Below the pieces are notes generated by a model. That model worked only from the letters and a program-made list of their open reading frames with translations, ran no database searches and was not told where the DNA came from. Below, piece by piece: positions 15,764 through 25,616 of a DNA stretch of 64,000 nt (its first letter is position 1; the number at the start of each line of letters is the position of its first letter). The translations under genes were made by a program, and so were the position numbers. The stretch is from Planctomycetota bacterium (GTDB lineage Bacteria > Planctomycetota > Phycisphaerae > WQYP01). The stretch spans positions 1 through 64,000 of the forward strand of contig JAJZCR010000009.1 in assembly GCA_021851715.1 (NCBI GenBank), given 5' to 3'.

Positions 15764-17565
15764 TGGGAGTGACATTGGTGGCGGCTACCACAAATATCTG
15801 CGGCCGGTGGAAAAGGGCATCTCGCGTGCCATTCTCCGCCATGGTGGCGGTGTTGGTGGTGACCGCGTTTTATTCAATCAGTGCAACCGGTGCTTTGACC
15901 CGGCACGCTAACCTGCTTATCCAACCAGCCATCGGCACAGGCCACATGACGTACAACGGCGGCGGCCATGCTGCCGCCCGACTGCTTCCCCACGGCGGAC
16001 CGGGCGGCACCCGGGCGGTGGAAATTGTGGTAGGCCGGCAGCCGCGGGACCCATGGAACATTCAGTACATGGTAGGCGTGGTGCCGGCGTTGCGCGCCGG
16101 TGACCAGATCAATTTAAGCTTTCGGTTTCGCAGCGCTGCGCCCGGTAAAACAGTCCGTCTGTCGGCCGTACTCCAGTACATGCGATCACCCTGGACTGGA
16201 ATTTTCAGTGTCAGTGCCGCCACCGGCTTCACGTGGAAAACTGTTCGCCAAACCGTGACTATCCGGAAGTCCATTCCGCCATCCAATATCGGGCTCACGT
16301 TTAACCTCGGCGGTCAGCGGCAAAAACTGCTGCTGGCCAATATTCAACTCACCTTTCAAGACCACCGCCATCTGAATCTGGATTTTCGCGGCCCGTGGTT
16401 AAAGCCGGCGTTGGCCCGAATAGCCAAATACCGTATGGCTCCGCTAACGGTGCAAGTTGTTAATGGCCAAGGTCGCGCACTGGCCCACGCCAGAGTGCAT
16501 CTGGAAATGCTGCGGCACGCATTTCAATTTGGGACGGCGGTATCCTCCGCGATGATTAACAGCCCCACCGCCAATGGCCGCAAATACCGCCATACGCTCC
16601 TGAAATACTTCAATCATGCGGAAGTGGAAAATGGGCTTAAGTGGGGACCATGGCATGATAAACGCCGCCGGGCAAAAACGCTCCGCGCGGTACGGTGGCT
16701 GGCGGATCACCACCTTAAAATCCGCGGGCATAATCTGATCTGGCCGAGTTGGCGCTGGATGCCGGCCTTCGCTGTCAAACTCAAGACCCACCCACGGCAA
16801 CTGCGCCGAGCGGTGGAACAGCATATTTTCTCCGAGGCCCGGGCCTTGCGCGGGAAGGTGGATTGCTGGGATGTCATCAACGAACCGCTGGACAACCTGA
16901 GCCTGCAGCATCTTTTCGGCCGGTCCATCCTCACAGACTGCTACAAGACCGCCCATCGGGCCGATCCACACGCGGTGTTATACGTCAATGAATATGAAAT
17001 TGCGGGGGCCGGCGGCCTGCATATCAACAAGCAAAACCGTTACGCCCGGCTTATCCATTATCTGCTAGCCCACGGCGCACCGCTGGGTGGTATTGGGTTT
17101 GAATGTCATTTTGGAAGCCTCCTTACGCCGCCACGAAGGCTCATCCGTGTGCTCAACCGCTTCGCGAAGTTTGGCAAGCCGCTGACGGTAACGGAACTCA
17201 CCATTGATGTTCATAATCCTCAACTTCAGGCTCACTACATGCACGCTTTTTTGATTGCCGCCTTCAGCGTACCCGCCGTCGTCGGCATCAACCAATGGGG
17301 GTTCTGGGCCGGCCACGATTGGCGACCCAACACGGCGCTCTGGAATCGCCGGTGGCGGTTGCGCCCGGTCGGCCGCGCCTATATTCACCTGGTGGACCAC
17401 ACTTGGTGGACCAACCACACCGGCCAAACCAATGCCAAGGGGGTCTACCACACGCGAGGATTTCTGGGTGATTATCGCCTGCGCGTCACGGCCGCGGGAA
17501 AAACGATCCATATTCACACCCGGCTGGAGCAAGGCGGCCGCACGGTGCGTGTGATCATCCCTTGA
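15763..17565 (+). CDS. Secreted GH10 endo-1,4-beta-xylanase
   Basis: The 600-residue protein has a signal-like hydrophobic segment (~residues 26-45), an N-terminal beta-rich region of ~180 residues compatible with a carbohydrate-binding module, and a GH10 TIM barrel from ~residue 220. The catalytic residues are visible: acid/base E374 in DVINEPLDN and nucleophile E478 in TVTELTIDV. GH10 landmarks FGTAVSSAMIN, ENGLKWG and RGHNLIWPSW are also present. It would cut xylan or related beta-glucans outside the cell. It overlaps the preceding sugar isomerase by one base (TAATG). A xylulokinase occurs at 33.2 kb, consistent with xylose use. Confidence 0.93.
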   Translation: MGVTLVAATTNICGRWKRASRVPFSAMVAVLVVTAFYSISATGALTRHANLLIQPAIGTGHMTYNGGGHAAARLLPHGGPGGTRAVEIVVGRQPRDPWNIQYMVGVVPALRAGDQINLSFRFRSAAPGKTVRLSAVLQYMRSPWTGIFSVSAATGFTWKTVRQTVTIRKSIPPSNIGLTFNLGGQRQKLLLANIQLTFQDHRHLNLDFRGPWLKPALARIAKYRMAPLTVQVVNGQGRALAHARVHLEMLRHAFQFGTAVSSAMINSPTANGRKYRHTLLKYFNHAEVENGLKWGPWHDKRRRAKTLRAVRWLADHHLKIRGHNLIWPSWRWMPAFAVKLKTHPRQLRRAVEQHIFSEARALRGKVDCWDVINEPLDNLSLQHLFGRSILTDCYKTAHRADPHAVLYVNEYEIAGAGGLHINKQNRYARLIHYLLAHGAPLGGIGFECHFGSLLTPPRRLIRVLNRFAKFGKPLTVTELTIDVHNPQLQAHYMHAFLIAAFSVPAVVGINQWGFWAGHDWRPNTALWNRRWRLRPVGRAYIHLVDHTWWTNHTGQTNAKGVYHTRGFLGDYRLRVTAAGKTIHIHTRLEQGGRTVRVIIP

Positions 17566-17613
17566 TCGGCCGGTCTCTGCCCGGGCCCATGATGGCTGCA
17601 ACTGATCCAAGAA

Positions 17614-18810
17614 CTACGGCGATTCCCGCTGCGATGTCGCTTGGGAACCGCCGGTTGCCCCCGCACACTCCTCCAGTATGTCCAACAAGCTGCGGGCAGC
17701 GGCACGCCAGGTGAAACCCGCCGCCTGTGCAAGACCGCGCCGCCCGAGTTGGCGACGGTATTCAGCATCAGCAGCCAGACTGGTCACGGCCCGACTAATA
17801 GACTCCGGGTCATCATGTGCAAAGAAAAGCACGGCCTTTCCAGCGACCTCACGCAGGGATGTCATATCGCTGCACGCCACCGGACAACCGCAGGCCATCG
17901 CCTCCAATACGGAAAGGCCAAAGCCTTCAAAACTTGAACCGCAACACGTCAGTACCGCCTCGCGATAAAGCTGTGCCAACTCCGCATCGCTCGGTGATTC
18001 GGCAAAAACCAGGTGATCCAGGACTCCGGCCGCCTGGGCCTGGCGGTATATCGGCGTGGTCGGCCAGGAATTATGGCCAGCCAGCAGCAGCTTCAGGGTT
18101 GGATCCTGCCGCCATACGTCGGCCATGGCGTGAAAAATCCGGGGATAATTGCGTCTGGGTATGTCCGAACCAACCAGCAGAACATATCGATTGGGTACCG
18201 GTATTTTGCGTCGAATCTGGCGTGCGAGTTCCGGGCTGGATTCGGGATGGAAAATCGGGTTAATACCGTTGAAGATCACATGCACATCACCGGGCTGGAT
18301 GCCATACACATTCATGGTGTCGTTTCGCGTCTGGGTGGAAACGGCCACAACATGCTGGGCACGGCGTAAAGACCAGCGATTGTTACGGCGAGCGGTGCGC
18401 CCCTGGGCACTGTGGCGAACGCTTAAGTCCAGTTCGCAGGCCAAATCGTGAATGGTCATCACCGCAGGCGCCGTGCATGATCGCGGCAACGCCGGGGTGA
18501 AACTATGAAAAACATCAAACTTCACCACCCCCAGCACCCTGGGCGAAAGCGGAGGCAGACTGCCGGCCGGGGCCAACAGGGTTCCGGGTGAAATACCCGA
18601 CGAAACCACCTTGACCGGAAAATGTTCGCCCATATTGTCGGGAAGCGATTTATCCAGCTCTGCCCGACGAGCGGTCTGGGTATCCAGCACCAGAATAAAG
18701 TAATGTGGAGTATCCAGGGCCGCCCATTGCGCAACGAGATTGCGGGCATGCTGTGCTGCGCCGGAAGGCTGCCTTCCCACCAAAGGTCTGGCATCAAGTG
18801 CAATGATCAC
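17614..18810 (-). CDS. GT4-family glycosyltransferase
   Basis: The 398-residue GT-B fold protein starts at a GTG preceded by GGAGAGG. The N-terminal domain starts IIALDARPLVGRQPSGAAQH, a typical GT4 opening that binds the acceptor. The C-terminal nucleotide-sugar domain has VLLVGSDIPRRNYPRIFHA and the E-x7-E signature region SSFEGFGLSVLEAMACGCPV with REVAG behind it. It transfers a sugar from an activated donor, perhaps to a polysaccharide or glycolipid; the specificity is unknown. It lies 21 bp downstream of clpP on the same strand. The last ~20 residues are low complexity. Confidence 0.9.
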   Translation of the reverse strand: MIIALDARPLVGRQPSGAAQHARNLVAQWAALDTPHYFILVLDTQTARRAELDKSLPDNMGEHFPVKVVSSGISPGTLLAPAGSLPPLSPRVLGVVKFDVFHSFTPALPRSCTAPAVMTIHDLACELDLSVRHSAQGRTARRNNRWSLRRAQHVVAVSTQTRNDTMNVYGIQPGDVHVIFNGINPIFHPESSPELARQIRRKIPVPNRYVLLVGSDIPRRNYPRIFHAMADVWRQDPTLKLLLAGHNSWPTTPIYRQAQAAGVLDHLVFAESPSDAELAQLYREAVLTCCGSSFEGFGLSVLEAMACGCPVACSDMTSLREVAGKAVLFFAHDDPESISRAVTSLAADAEYRRQLGRRGLAQAAGFTWRAAARSLLDILEECAGATGGSQATSQRESP

Positions 18811-18831
18811 AAACCTCTCCTCGCCGGAGGC

Positions 18832-19542
18832 TTAGGTGGATGGCTGTGCCTGCTGGCGGGCAATGATGTCTTTTTTAGCCTTGTCCGTTTCCTCAAGCAC
18901 TTCATCCACCAGGCCGTACGCCTTGGCAGCGTGGGCATCGAAGTATTTGTCGCGTTCCTGATCCTCGGCGATTTTCTCGCGAGGCTGGCCGGTTAATTTG
19001 GCCAGGAGATCCGTCAGCGTGGCTTTCGTTTTCAGTATTTCTTCCGCCTGAATTGCAATATCCGAGGTCTGGCCATACAGGCCGCCAAACGGCTGATGCA
19101 CCATCACCTTGGCATGGGGCAGGGCGTAACGTTTGTTCTTGGTGCCGGCCGCGAGCACGACCGCACCGCCGCTCATGGCCTGGCCAATACAAAACGTCGC
19201 GACATCACAGGACAGAAATTTCATTGTGTCATAAATCGCCAACGTGTCATCCACAGAGCCACCCGGCGAATTGATGTACAAATTGATGTCTTGATCTTTT
19301 CGCGTGGATTGCAGATAAAGCAATCTCATGATCACATTGGAACTGGATATGTGGTTGATTTCGCCTACCAGAAACACCACCCGGTTTTCCAGCAGCATTT
19401 CATCCACCGTCATCTGCCGCCAGCGTTGATAATCCGCAGCGATCCGGGGTTGCACCCCGGAGGCCAGTTGCTGCGATACTTCCGCCGGAGTGGCCAGCGG
19501 AATTGGGGAGATCATTGTTCCACGTGAGTCGAATAAGGCCAT
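18832..19542 (-). CDS. clpP: ATP-dependent Clp protease proteolytic subunit
   Basis: ClpP is the serine peptidase of ClpXP/ClpAP. With the ATG at 19542 (AGGA ~7 nt upstream) the protein has 236 residues, about 35 more at the N-terminus than usual; an upstream ATG at 19602 would add 20 more. The triad is recognisable as S124 (GQAMSGGAVVLAAG), H149 (KVMVHQPFGG) and D198 (ERDKYFDAHAAKAYGLVDEV). The Ser motif differs from the usual GQAASMGA. NSPGGSV, the oxyanion-loop motif, is intact. No clpX is adjacent, so this may be a second, specialised ClpP copy. Confidence 0.93.
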   Translation of the reverse strand: MALFDSRGTMISPIPLATPAEVSQQLASGVQPRIAADYQRWRQMTVDEMLLENRVVFLVGEINHISSSNVIMRLLYLQSTRKDQDINLYINSPGGSVDDTLAIYDTMKFLSCDVATFCIGQAMSGGAVVLAAGTKNKRYALPHAKVMVHQPFGGLYGQTSDIAIQAEEILKTKATLTDLLAKLTGQPREKIAEDQERDKYFDAHAAKAYGLVDEVLEETDKAKKDIIARQQAQPST

Positions 19543-19733
19543 AATGGTTTCCTGTACTGCGGACACTTCACCTGCCGCACTATCATAAGCCGTCTGTGTC
19601 ATATCGGCCAGTGGGCCAAAGTTTTGAGCCGGAAAAAGCAGCCCCGAGTTTTGCCTCAGGCACTCCGCGGTGCCACCAAGCGCTGTTTTACCCGCGTCTG
19701 GCGGTGTAGAGGCCGGGCCGCACCTGCCGGAAG

Positions 19734-20555
19734 TTAGCTTTGCACCTGATCTTTCAGACCCGCGGATAGATCCGCGATGAAATTACCCACTGCCCTGGGA
19801 ACATCCGGCCCGGGGCGAGACAGTTCTTCCCGGATGCGCCGAATGATTGCGCTGCCCACGATAATGCCATCCGCCGCCTTGCGCAGGCTCCGTACCTGCA
19901 GGGCGGTGGAAATGCCAAAACCCACGCAAATCGGCTTGTCCGTGAGCTTTTTAAGCTCATGCAGATTTTCCATCATATTCGGCGGGAGGGCATTTCTTTC
20001 TCCGGTGATGCCACTTACCGATACATAATAAACAAATCCGTCACAAAGCTCGCCAATGGATTTTCGCCGCTGCGCAGACGTGGTGGGAGCCACCAGCAGA
20101 CTGGTACCCAAACCGCATTTCTGGATGACTGCAACGGCTGCGGGGGCTTCTTCCATTGGCAGGTCCGGCAGCACCAAACCGTTGATGCCGGAATCCAGGC
20201 AGGCGGCGGCGAAGTCCTGGCAGCCGCGCTTAAAGATAATGCTGTAGCTGGCCATAGCTAAAATGGGCACAGTAACACCAGCAGTTCGAGCCCGTTTTGC
20301 CATTGCCAAGGCCCGATCGACGGTGGTTCCGGCCTCCAGTGCCAGGCGGTAACTGTCTTGAATTGTAGGTCCGTCCGCAATAGGGTCTGAAAATGGAATG
20401 CCCAATTCAATGCAGCCGCTTCCGGCAGTCTGCATCGCCAGCAAAAGTTCTGGACCGACATCAAGGTTCGGATATCCGGCGGTAACAAACGGGCAAAGCA
20501 GTGCCTGACCCAGTTGACGGGAACGAATAAAGGAATTGTTGATTACGCTATTCAT
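19734..20555 (-). CDS. trpA: Tryptophan synthase alpha chain
   Basis: TrpA cleaves indole-3-glycerol phosphate to indole and glyceraldehyde-3-phosphate. The start is placed at the ATG at 20555, giving 273 residues, the usual length; the longer frame to 20636 adds 27 residues unlike the family. Catalytic E50 (CIELGIPFSDP) and D61 (DPIADGPTIQ) are present, as are YYVSVSGITG and the phosphate-binding GFGISTALQV and GSAII segments. TATAAT ends 7 nt before the ATG with no Shine-Dalgarno sequence, so the transcript may be leaderless. No trpB is in the window, so the trp genes are at least partly scattered. Confidence 0.95.
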   Translation of the reverse strand: MNSVINNSFIRSRQLGQALLCPFVTAGYPNLDVGPELLLAMQTAGSGCIELGIPFSDPIADGPTIQDSYRLALEAGTTVDRALAMAKRARTAGVTVPILAMASYSIIFKRGCQDFAAACLDSGINGLVLPDLPMEEAPAAVAVIQKCGLGTSLLVAPTTSAQRRKSIGELCDGFVYYVSVSGITGERNALPPNMMENLHELKKLTDKPICVGFGISTALQVRSLRKAADGIIVGSAIIRRIREELSRPGPDVPRAVGNFIADLSAGLKDQVQS

Positions 20556-20562
20556 CGGGGGG

Positions 20563-20568
20563 ATTATA
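20563..20568 (-). promoter_or_regulatory. -10 box placing the trpA start at the transcript 5' end
   Basis: Minus-strand TATAAT (20568-20563) is followed by 7 nt and then the trpA ATG. Transcription would start at or next to the A of ATG. Confidence 0.5.
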
Positions 20569-20673
20569 CTGGCTTGGCCGGAAATGGAGAATAAGTCCCT
20601 CGGACACCAGGACTGATTCGGCATTTTTCGCTGCACCAGCAGACCGATGGCCTGCCATTACCCGCACAGACAC

Positions 20674-21579
20674 CTATGCGGGAAGCAATTCGGAAATACG
20701 GATAAAGTCGGCGGGTGGCAGTTCGGCGGGGCGGGAATTGGGGTTGATACCCGCGGCTTGGAGCGAGGTGATAAGGTTCGGGAAATTTTCCGGGTGCAGG
20801 CCATGGCGGATGGCATTGGCGAGAGTTTGCCGGCGATGGGCAAATAATGCAGCCAGCAATCGCTGCAACAGCACCACGTCGGGAATGGCGTTAAATTGGC
20901 TTGGTTGCGGAACGATGCGTACCAGGGCGGATTTCACCTTGGGTGCCGGCCAGAAGCAGTGGCGGTCAATGGGGCGGAGAATTTCGACCGTGGCCAGGAG
21001 TTGGATCAAGATTCCCAGTGCGCCGTAGTCACTGGTGTCGGGGCCGGCGGCCATGCGTTTGGCAACCTCCCACTGCACGGTAAAAGCCAGGCAATCCAAT
21101 TGTAATGGACGGGAGACGGAGTTGCGGCTTTGAAGCCACATGTTCACCAGCAACTCGGCAATGAGCGGGCTGGCGGCGTTGTAGGGCAGGTTGGAAACTA
21201 ATTTGAGACGGGAGAGATTGTGAGTACGGCGCAGCTCATCCAGGGTGGCGAGGATCTGAGGGTTCAGGCAATGCTTTCCGGCCAGAGCGTCGGCATGAAG
21301 CCAGCGCACGTTGGCAAGGGCATGCCAATAGAAAGCGGCGGCTTGCAGCAGAGGCCCATCGATATCGACGGCCAGCACGTAACCGGCCTGGCGGGCAAGC
21401 GTGGCGGTGAGATTGCCCACACCGGGCCCAACTTCCAGCACCAGATCGTCGCGTGTCAGGTGGGCGGCGGCGGCGATGGTTTCGAGCATGTTGTCGTCGA
21501 GCATAAAATGCTGGCCGAAACGGTGGCGCGGCGACGATTGAGCTGCTTGGAGGATTTCCTGGATATGCTGTTTGTGCAT
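20674..21579 (-). CDS. rsmA: 16S rRNA (adenine1518-N6/adenine1519-N6)-dimethyltransferase
   Basis: RsmA (KsgA) dimethylates two adjacent adenines in helix 45 of 16S rRNA during small-subunit assembly. The 301-residue protein opens with HRFGQHFMLDDNMLETI, followed by SAM-binding EVGPGVGNLTATLAR, the acidic VLAVDIDGPLL, and the catalytic NLPYNAASPL motif. A KRMAAGPDTSDYGALGILIQ segment and a C-terminal helical domain complete the family pattern. An unusual feature is a few inserted residues around the HWHALANVRWLHADALAGKHCLNPQ region. Confidence 0.95.
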   Translation of the reverse strand: MHKQHIQEILQAAQSSPRHRFGQHFMLDDNMLETIAAAAHLTRDDLVLEVGPGVGNLTATLARQAGYVLAVDIDGPLLQAAAFYWHALANVRWLHADALAGKHCLNPQILATLDELRRTHNLSRLKLVSNLPYNAASPLIAELLVNMWLQSRNSVSRPLQLDCLAFTVQWEVAKRMAAGPDTSDYGALGILIQLLATVEILRPIDRHCFWPAPKVKSALVRIVPQPSQFNAIPDVVLLQRLLAALFAHRRQTLANAIRHGLHPENFPNLITSLQAAGINPNSRPAELPPADFIRISELLPA

Positions 21580-21621
21580 CAGCCTGCCTGACCAAAAAGA
21601 CTTGAAAGCGGCATGGGATAT

Positions 21622-22533
21622 CTAATCGGATCGAAGCTTTATCAAAATTTCGGCGGGGTGCCTGCGGCGGATGCCACCTTTGATGCTGGTATGCGGCCCC
21701 AACACTCGAATCTGGGTGATGGTGACACGCCGATACCGAAATGAAATAGTCAGGGGAAATGGCTTTCCGGCCAGGATGTCCTGGATGGAAGCGATAACCT
21801 GTGGCCCGGCGGTGCGGGCATAGCCAGCACCGGCATACATGGCGATCATGCGTTGGATGGAAGGCGCGATGCGAGGCAAGACGCCGGAAAGATGACTGGT
21901 AATTAAAGACGGTGGCAGGGGAGCCAGGCCCAGATGCAATGACTCAATGAGAATATGGCCCATGGGTGGCTGGTTTGCACCATGTGGGAGTGTGGTCACG
22001 CTGACGGTGGCGCTGGCTACGGAATTGCCGATGGCGGTATGCACGACGGCGGCGAGGGTGATCTTGCCATTCTGCAGGCGCACAAACGGAGCTTGAAATC
22101 TGCGGAATCCGGTCCGGGCCTGGGCGGCAGTGCGGGCGCTGTCAGAAGTTGGGCCATAAGCTATTGCCAGCAGGCTGTTGATCTGAGGGGCGGTAATACG
22201 CCAGGTGATGTGTGAGATGGTCGGGTCCTGGGCGGAATTATGCAAGTTCAGCAGAGCGGCCTGAGCTTGCCCCGCCTGGTGCTGAGTCAGTTGGGAGTTG
22301 GGGTTCATGGGCCGATACCATGAAGGTGTGGCGAGCATCAAAAGCCAGGTGGCGACCCAAATGATCAGGAATATGACGAGCAAGGTGAGCAGCCAGCCGG
22401 TGAAGGTGCGGGGCAATAAGCCTCGCCTGCGCGGGGAGGCAAAGTGGTTGGTGCCGGCTTGGGTAAAGGCGGCCAAGTTTGAAGATGAATCGGTGTTTTT
22501 CAGTGGAGTCCCCTTGATATTTTGCTCACGCAA
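21622..22533 (-). CDS. Membrane-anchored protein of unknown function
   Basis: No family was recognised. The 303-residue protein has a ~45-residue cytoplasmic-looking N-terminus, one strong membrane helix (residues ~46-68, LLTLLVIFLIIWVATWLLML) and a ~230-residue extracytoplasmic part. That part alternates strands and helices (WRITAPQINSLLAIAYG, GKITLAAVVHTAIGNSVASATVSV, LTISFRYRRVTITQIRVLGP), somewhat like lipid-binding SMP or YceB-like folds; this is a guess. It lies 16 bp from the DUF192 gene on the same strand and probably shares its transcript. Confidence 0.75.
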   Translation of the reverse strand: MREQNIKGTPLKNTDSSSNLAAFTQAGTNHFASPRRRGLLPRTFTGWLLTLLVIFLIIWVATWLLMLATPSWYRPMNPNSQLTQHQAGQAQAALLNLHNSAQDPTISHITWRITAPQINSLLAIAYGPTSDSARTAAQARTGFRRFQAPFVRLQNGKITLAAVVHTAIGNSVASATVSVTTLPHGANQPPMGHILIESLHLGLAPLPPSLITSHLSGVLPRIAPSIQRMIAMYAGAGYARTAGPQVIASIQDILAGKPFPLTISFRYRRVTITQIRVLGPHTSIKGGIRRRHPAEILIKLRSD

Positions 22534-22549
22534 CGGCGGGTTGGATGGT

Positions 22550-23134
22550 TCACGGGTGCCGTGGAGCGGCTTTTAAGAATCCGGATGGAAAACCCAGCTT
22601 TTGGCCGGTCTTCAGGCCCAACTTCCGGTAGAGGCCGGCACCGATTTCAATAGCGTACAAAATTGGATGGTGACTGGGGTAAAGATGATGGGCGTTCCCA
22701 TTGGGGGCCATGGTGTAATGTTGCCGAATCACGCCGTTGGCGCTCACGTAGATCAGGTCCAGCGGTATGTACGTATTTTTCATCCAGAAGATGGGTCGAC
22801 AATTGCGGTGAAACACGAAAATCATGCCGCGATTGGCGGGTAACGTGTGAATAAACATCAGTCCCCGTTTTTGCGCACGTGTGGTGCGGGCGACGGAAAG
22901 AATAAAAACCTTGCGGGCCATTTTTACATGGATGGTGGGCAACTTCAGCCAGCCCCGGGAGGAGACGTCCTGGTGTGTGGGATCGCTATAACGATTGGCT
23001 GAAGCCAGGGTGGTGACATGGGCGGTGGCGATGGAGGAGGTCAGGCACATGACTAAAAACAGACCTGTGACATACGGCGTGGTGCCGGTGACGAAGGTAA
23101 AAGTAGAGCGTGTCCAATAAAGATGATGGCACAT
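22550..23134 (-). CDS. Secreted DUF192 protein
   Basis: The start is placed at the ATG at 23134 because AGGAG lies ~9 nt upstream; the frame extends to 23188. The 194-residue product has a signal-type hydrophobic stretch (residues ~18-35). The C-terminal two thirds match the DUF192 pattern: FIHTLPANRGMIFVFHRNCR, then FWMKNTYIPLDLIYVSANG, then the IEIGAGLYRKLGLKTGQKL end. DUF192 proteins are small beta-barrel proteins with no established enzyme role. It is likely co-transcribed with the downstream membrane protein at 21622. Confidence 0.88.
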   Translation of the reverse strand: MCHHLYWTRSTFTFVTGTTPYVTGLFLVMCLTSSIATAHVTTLASANRYSDPTHQDVSSRGWLKLPTIHVKMARKVFILSVARTTRAQKRGLMFIHTLPANRGMIFVFHRNCRPIFWMKNTYIPLDLIYVSANGVIRQHYTMAPNGNAHHLYPSHHPILYAIEIGAGLYRKLGLKTGQKLGFPSGFLKAAPRHP

Positions 23135-23244
23135 ATTCCTGTAACTCCTGCAGGTAGTGCGAGTGGCGGTTGATCCGGCCGCTGCCAAATTCAGTGCATT
23201 ATTTTAGCGTGCTTATTCGGTTCGGTCCAAGGGGCGAGGAGATT

Positions 23245-23712
23245 TTAAGTGACGGAACCTACGCGGCTGCCATCGGTGCCCAGAGGTTTGCCGCAATGGC
23301 GACAAAAGCGGTCCGGTAGTTCGCAGGGCCAACCACAATTGGCACAGCGCAGGGGATTGACGACTGTGCTTTCAGCGCCACCTTCGACCATGCGTGCCAG
23401 GCGGCGAACCTGGGCCAGCAGCAAATACCACAATCCGAGTACCAGGGTGATACTGGAAATAATGAGCAGGCCATAACCGAGAATGGCACTAAAAATTCCA
23501 TGGGTTCCGCCGCTGCTTAATGGGTGAATGATGGCGACGGCATAAACAAACCAGCCCGGGATGGCGGAAAGCACAGCCAGGAGGAGCATCCAGTATCCAA
23601 TGTGGCGGAACCGGCGGCGCTTGCGAATGACGGACTCAGGCAAGCCTTCATCATGGGGATGCACCGGGGGCGGAATGAGATCAGGTTTGGGTTTCATGGG
23701 CTGGTCCGCCAA
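23245..23712 (-). CDS. Membrane protein with C-terminal zinc ribbon
   Basis: The 155-residue protein has two hydrophobic helices (residues ~35-58 and ~72-95) and a C-terminal zinc ribbon, CANCGWPCELPDRFCRHCGKPLG. Its N-terminus is Pro-rich (MKPKPDLIPPPVHPHDEG). No enzyme motif is present. Membrane proteins with such ribbons recur in this window (29082, 47933, 50468) and are common in planctomycetes. A possible minus-strand -10 (TATAAT at 23786-23781) lies about 70 bp upstream. Confidence 0.8.
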   Translation of the reverse strand: MADQPMKPKPDLIPPPVHPHDEGLPESVIRKRRRFRHIGYWMLLLAVLSAIPGWFVYAVAIIHPLSSGGTHGIFSAILGYGLLIISSITLVLGLWYLLLAQVRRLARMVEGGAESTVVNPLRCANCGWPCELPDRFCRHCGKPLGTDGSRVGSVT

Positions 23713-23792
23713 TTAAAGCCTTATCGGAGAGGGCGGCATCCTATTAAAGCCGCCCATTGATGCCGCTGGTCCCGGCCAAAATTATAGCCGGT

Positions 23793-25364
23793 CTATTCCC
23801 ATTCAATAGTTCCCGGCGGCTTGCTGGTAATATCGAAAACCACACGGCTGATGCCGCGCACTTCGTTGACAATCCGGTTGCTGACGCGGGCCAGTACGTC
23901 GTAGGGAATGCGGCTCCAGTCGGCGGTCATGAAATCGGTGGAATCCACGCTGCGCAAGGCCACGACAGGGTTGTAGCTGCGGCCATCGCCCATCACGGCC
24001 ACACTGGAAACGGGCAAGATCACGGCAAAGGCCTGGGCGGTGGCGCGATACAAGCCTGCGGCAATGAGTTCTTCGAGAAAAATTTCATCGGCGTGGCGGA
24101 GGAGGTCCAGCTTTTGGCGGGTCATCTCGCCGATACAGCGGACCGCCAGGCCGGGGCCGGGAAAGGGATGGCGCCAAACCATGGATTCCGGCAAGCCGAG
24201 GACCTCGCCGAGCCTGCGCACTTCATCCTTGAAAAGCTCGCGCAAGGGTTCGACCAGATCGAAGCCCAACTCGGCGGGCAAGCCGCCCACATTGTGATGC
24301 AGCTTGATATTGGCGGCTTTGCGGGCGTACCCCTGGCCACTTTCGATGACATCCGGGTAGAGCGTGCCCTGGGCCAGGAAGGCCGCGTCGGGGATGCCCT
24401 GGGCGGCGCGTTTGAACACATCGATAAACGCTTTGCCGATAATGGTTCGTTTGCGCTGCGGTTCCGTTACGCCGCTGAGAGCGGTAAGGAATTCTTCCGT
24501 GGCATCGACGGTGCGCAGGTCGATATGAAAATGATCGCGGAAGGTGCTTTCGACATTTTGCCGTTCCTTGTTGCGCAGCAGGCCGTTATCCACAAAGATG
24601 CAGACCAGTTTTTCTCCGACGGCGCGATGCAGCAGGGCCGCGGTTACCGCGGAATCCACCCCGCCGGAAAGGCCGCAAATGACGCGGGCACTGCCCACCT
24701 GGCGGCGAACTTTTTCCACGGTGCTTTCGAGAAAGTTGCCCATGCGCCAAGTTCCGGCCGCTTTGCAGACGCGATACAAGAAATTTTCAAAAATTTTTCC
24801 GCCGTGGGGCGTATGGGTTACTTCGGGGTGAAACTGTACGCCGAAAAACGGTCGCGAGTGGTGGCGCATAGCGGCCATGGGACATGCGGGCGTGGAAGCG
24901 AGCGAGACAAAATCCGGTCCCAGCACCTGTACCTGATCCGCGTGGCTCATCCAGACGCCGGTTTCCTGCGGCACGCCGGCGAAGAGATCATCCGCAGCCG
25001 CTTGGCCGGATTGCACGGTCAGACGTGCCGAACCGTATTCGCCGGACTTTCCGGGTTTGACCCTCCCGCCGAGAATTTCGGCGGCGATCTGCATGCCGTA
25101 GCAAATTCCCAAGATCGGCAGGTTTAAATCAAAGATACCGGGGTGGCATTTGGGAGCGTCCTGCTCATAGACGCTGGCGGGCCCACCCGACAAAATCAGC
25201 CCGATGGGGTGGAGTTGTCGCAACTGTTCGGGAGAAATATCCGGGGCCACCAGGATGCCGTGGACTCCTGCTTCGCGCACGCGGCGGGCGATAAGCTGGG
25301 CATACTGAGATCCAAAATCCAGGATGGGCAGAGTTTCTTGAGCAGATGAGTTATTGATGTTCAT
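23793..25364 (-). CDS. guaA: GMP synthase (glutamine-hydrolysing)
   Basis: GuaA converts XMP to GMP using glutamine and ATP. The 523-residue protein has the class I amidotransferase domain first, with nucleophile C88 in LGICYGMQ and the His/Glu pair in [12 protein letters not shown]. An ATP-pyrophosphatase domain follows with the PP-loop [10 protein letters not shown], and then the dimerisation domain ([42 protein letters not shown] end). Length and ending match the family exactly. TAGAAT ends 6 nt before the ATG and no Shine-Dalgarno sequence is seen, so the mRNA may be leaderless. Confidence 0.97.
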   Translation of the reverse strand: MNINNSSAQETLPILDFGSQYAQLIARRVREAGVHGILVAPDISPEQLRQLHPIGLILSGGPASVYEQDAPKCHPGIFDLNLPILGICYGMQIAAEILGGRVKPGKSGEYGSARLTVQSGQAAADDLFAGVPQETGVWMSHADQVQVLGPDFVSLASTPACPMAAMRHHSRPFFGVQFHPEVTHTPHGGKIFENFLYRVCKAAGTWRMGNFLESTVEKVRRQVGSARVICGLSGGVDSAVTAALLHRAVGEKLVCIFVDNGLLRNKERQNVESTFRDHFHIDLRTVDATEEFLTALSGVTEPQRKRTIIGKAFIDVFKRAAQGIPDAAFLAQGTLYPDVIESGQGYARKAANIKLHHNVGGLPAELGFDLVEPLRELFKDEVRRLGEVLGLPESMVWRHPFPGPGLAVRCIGEMTRQKLDLLRHADEIFLEELIAAGLYRATAQAFAVILPVSSVAVMGDGRSYNPVVALRSVDSTDFMTADWSRIPYDVLARVSNRIVNEVRGISRVVFDITSKPPGTIEWE

Positions 25365-25370
25365 GCGAAG

Positions 25371-25376
25371 ATTCTA
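25371..25376 (-). promoter_or_regulatory. -10 box directly before guaA
   Basis: Minus-strand TAGAAT (25376-25371) is separated by 6 nt from the guaA ATG at 25364. A transcript from it would begin at the start codon. Confidence 0.4.
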
Positions 25377-25616
25377 CCGGGAGAAGAGAAAACGTAAAAC
25401 CCGCCGGGCAGGAGGGGTCCGGTGGGCAATGTTGAAAGACTAAAAGAGTACGGAAACGCAAGGCTGGTGATGACGGACGAAAAAGACGCTACCGGCGCAG
25501 GTACGATTTGTCCGTGTGTCGATTCGCCGTTGCCAAGATTTGTTAACTGGTGAGGGTTTGGCGAAAGCCCTGACAGTGATTAAACTGAATTCACGGGCGG
25601 GTAAAGGAACCCGGCG

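Noticed and set aside
23757-25127. 456-codon plus-strand frame opposite guaA
   Set aside because: guaA is unmistakable on the other strand. This frame mirrors its codon pattern and has no recognised motif.
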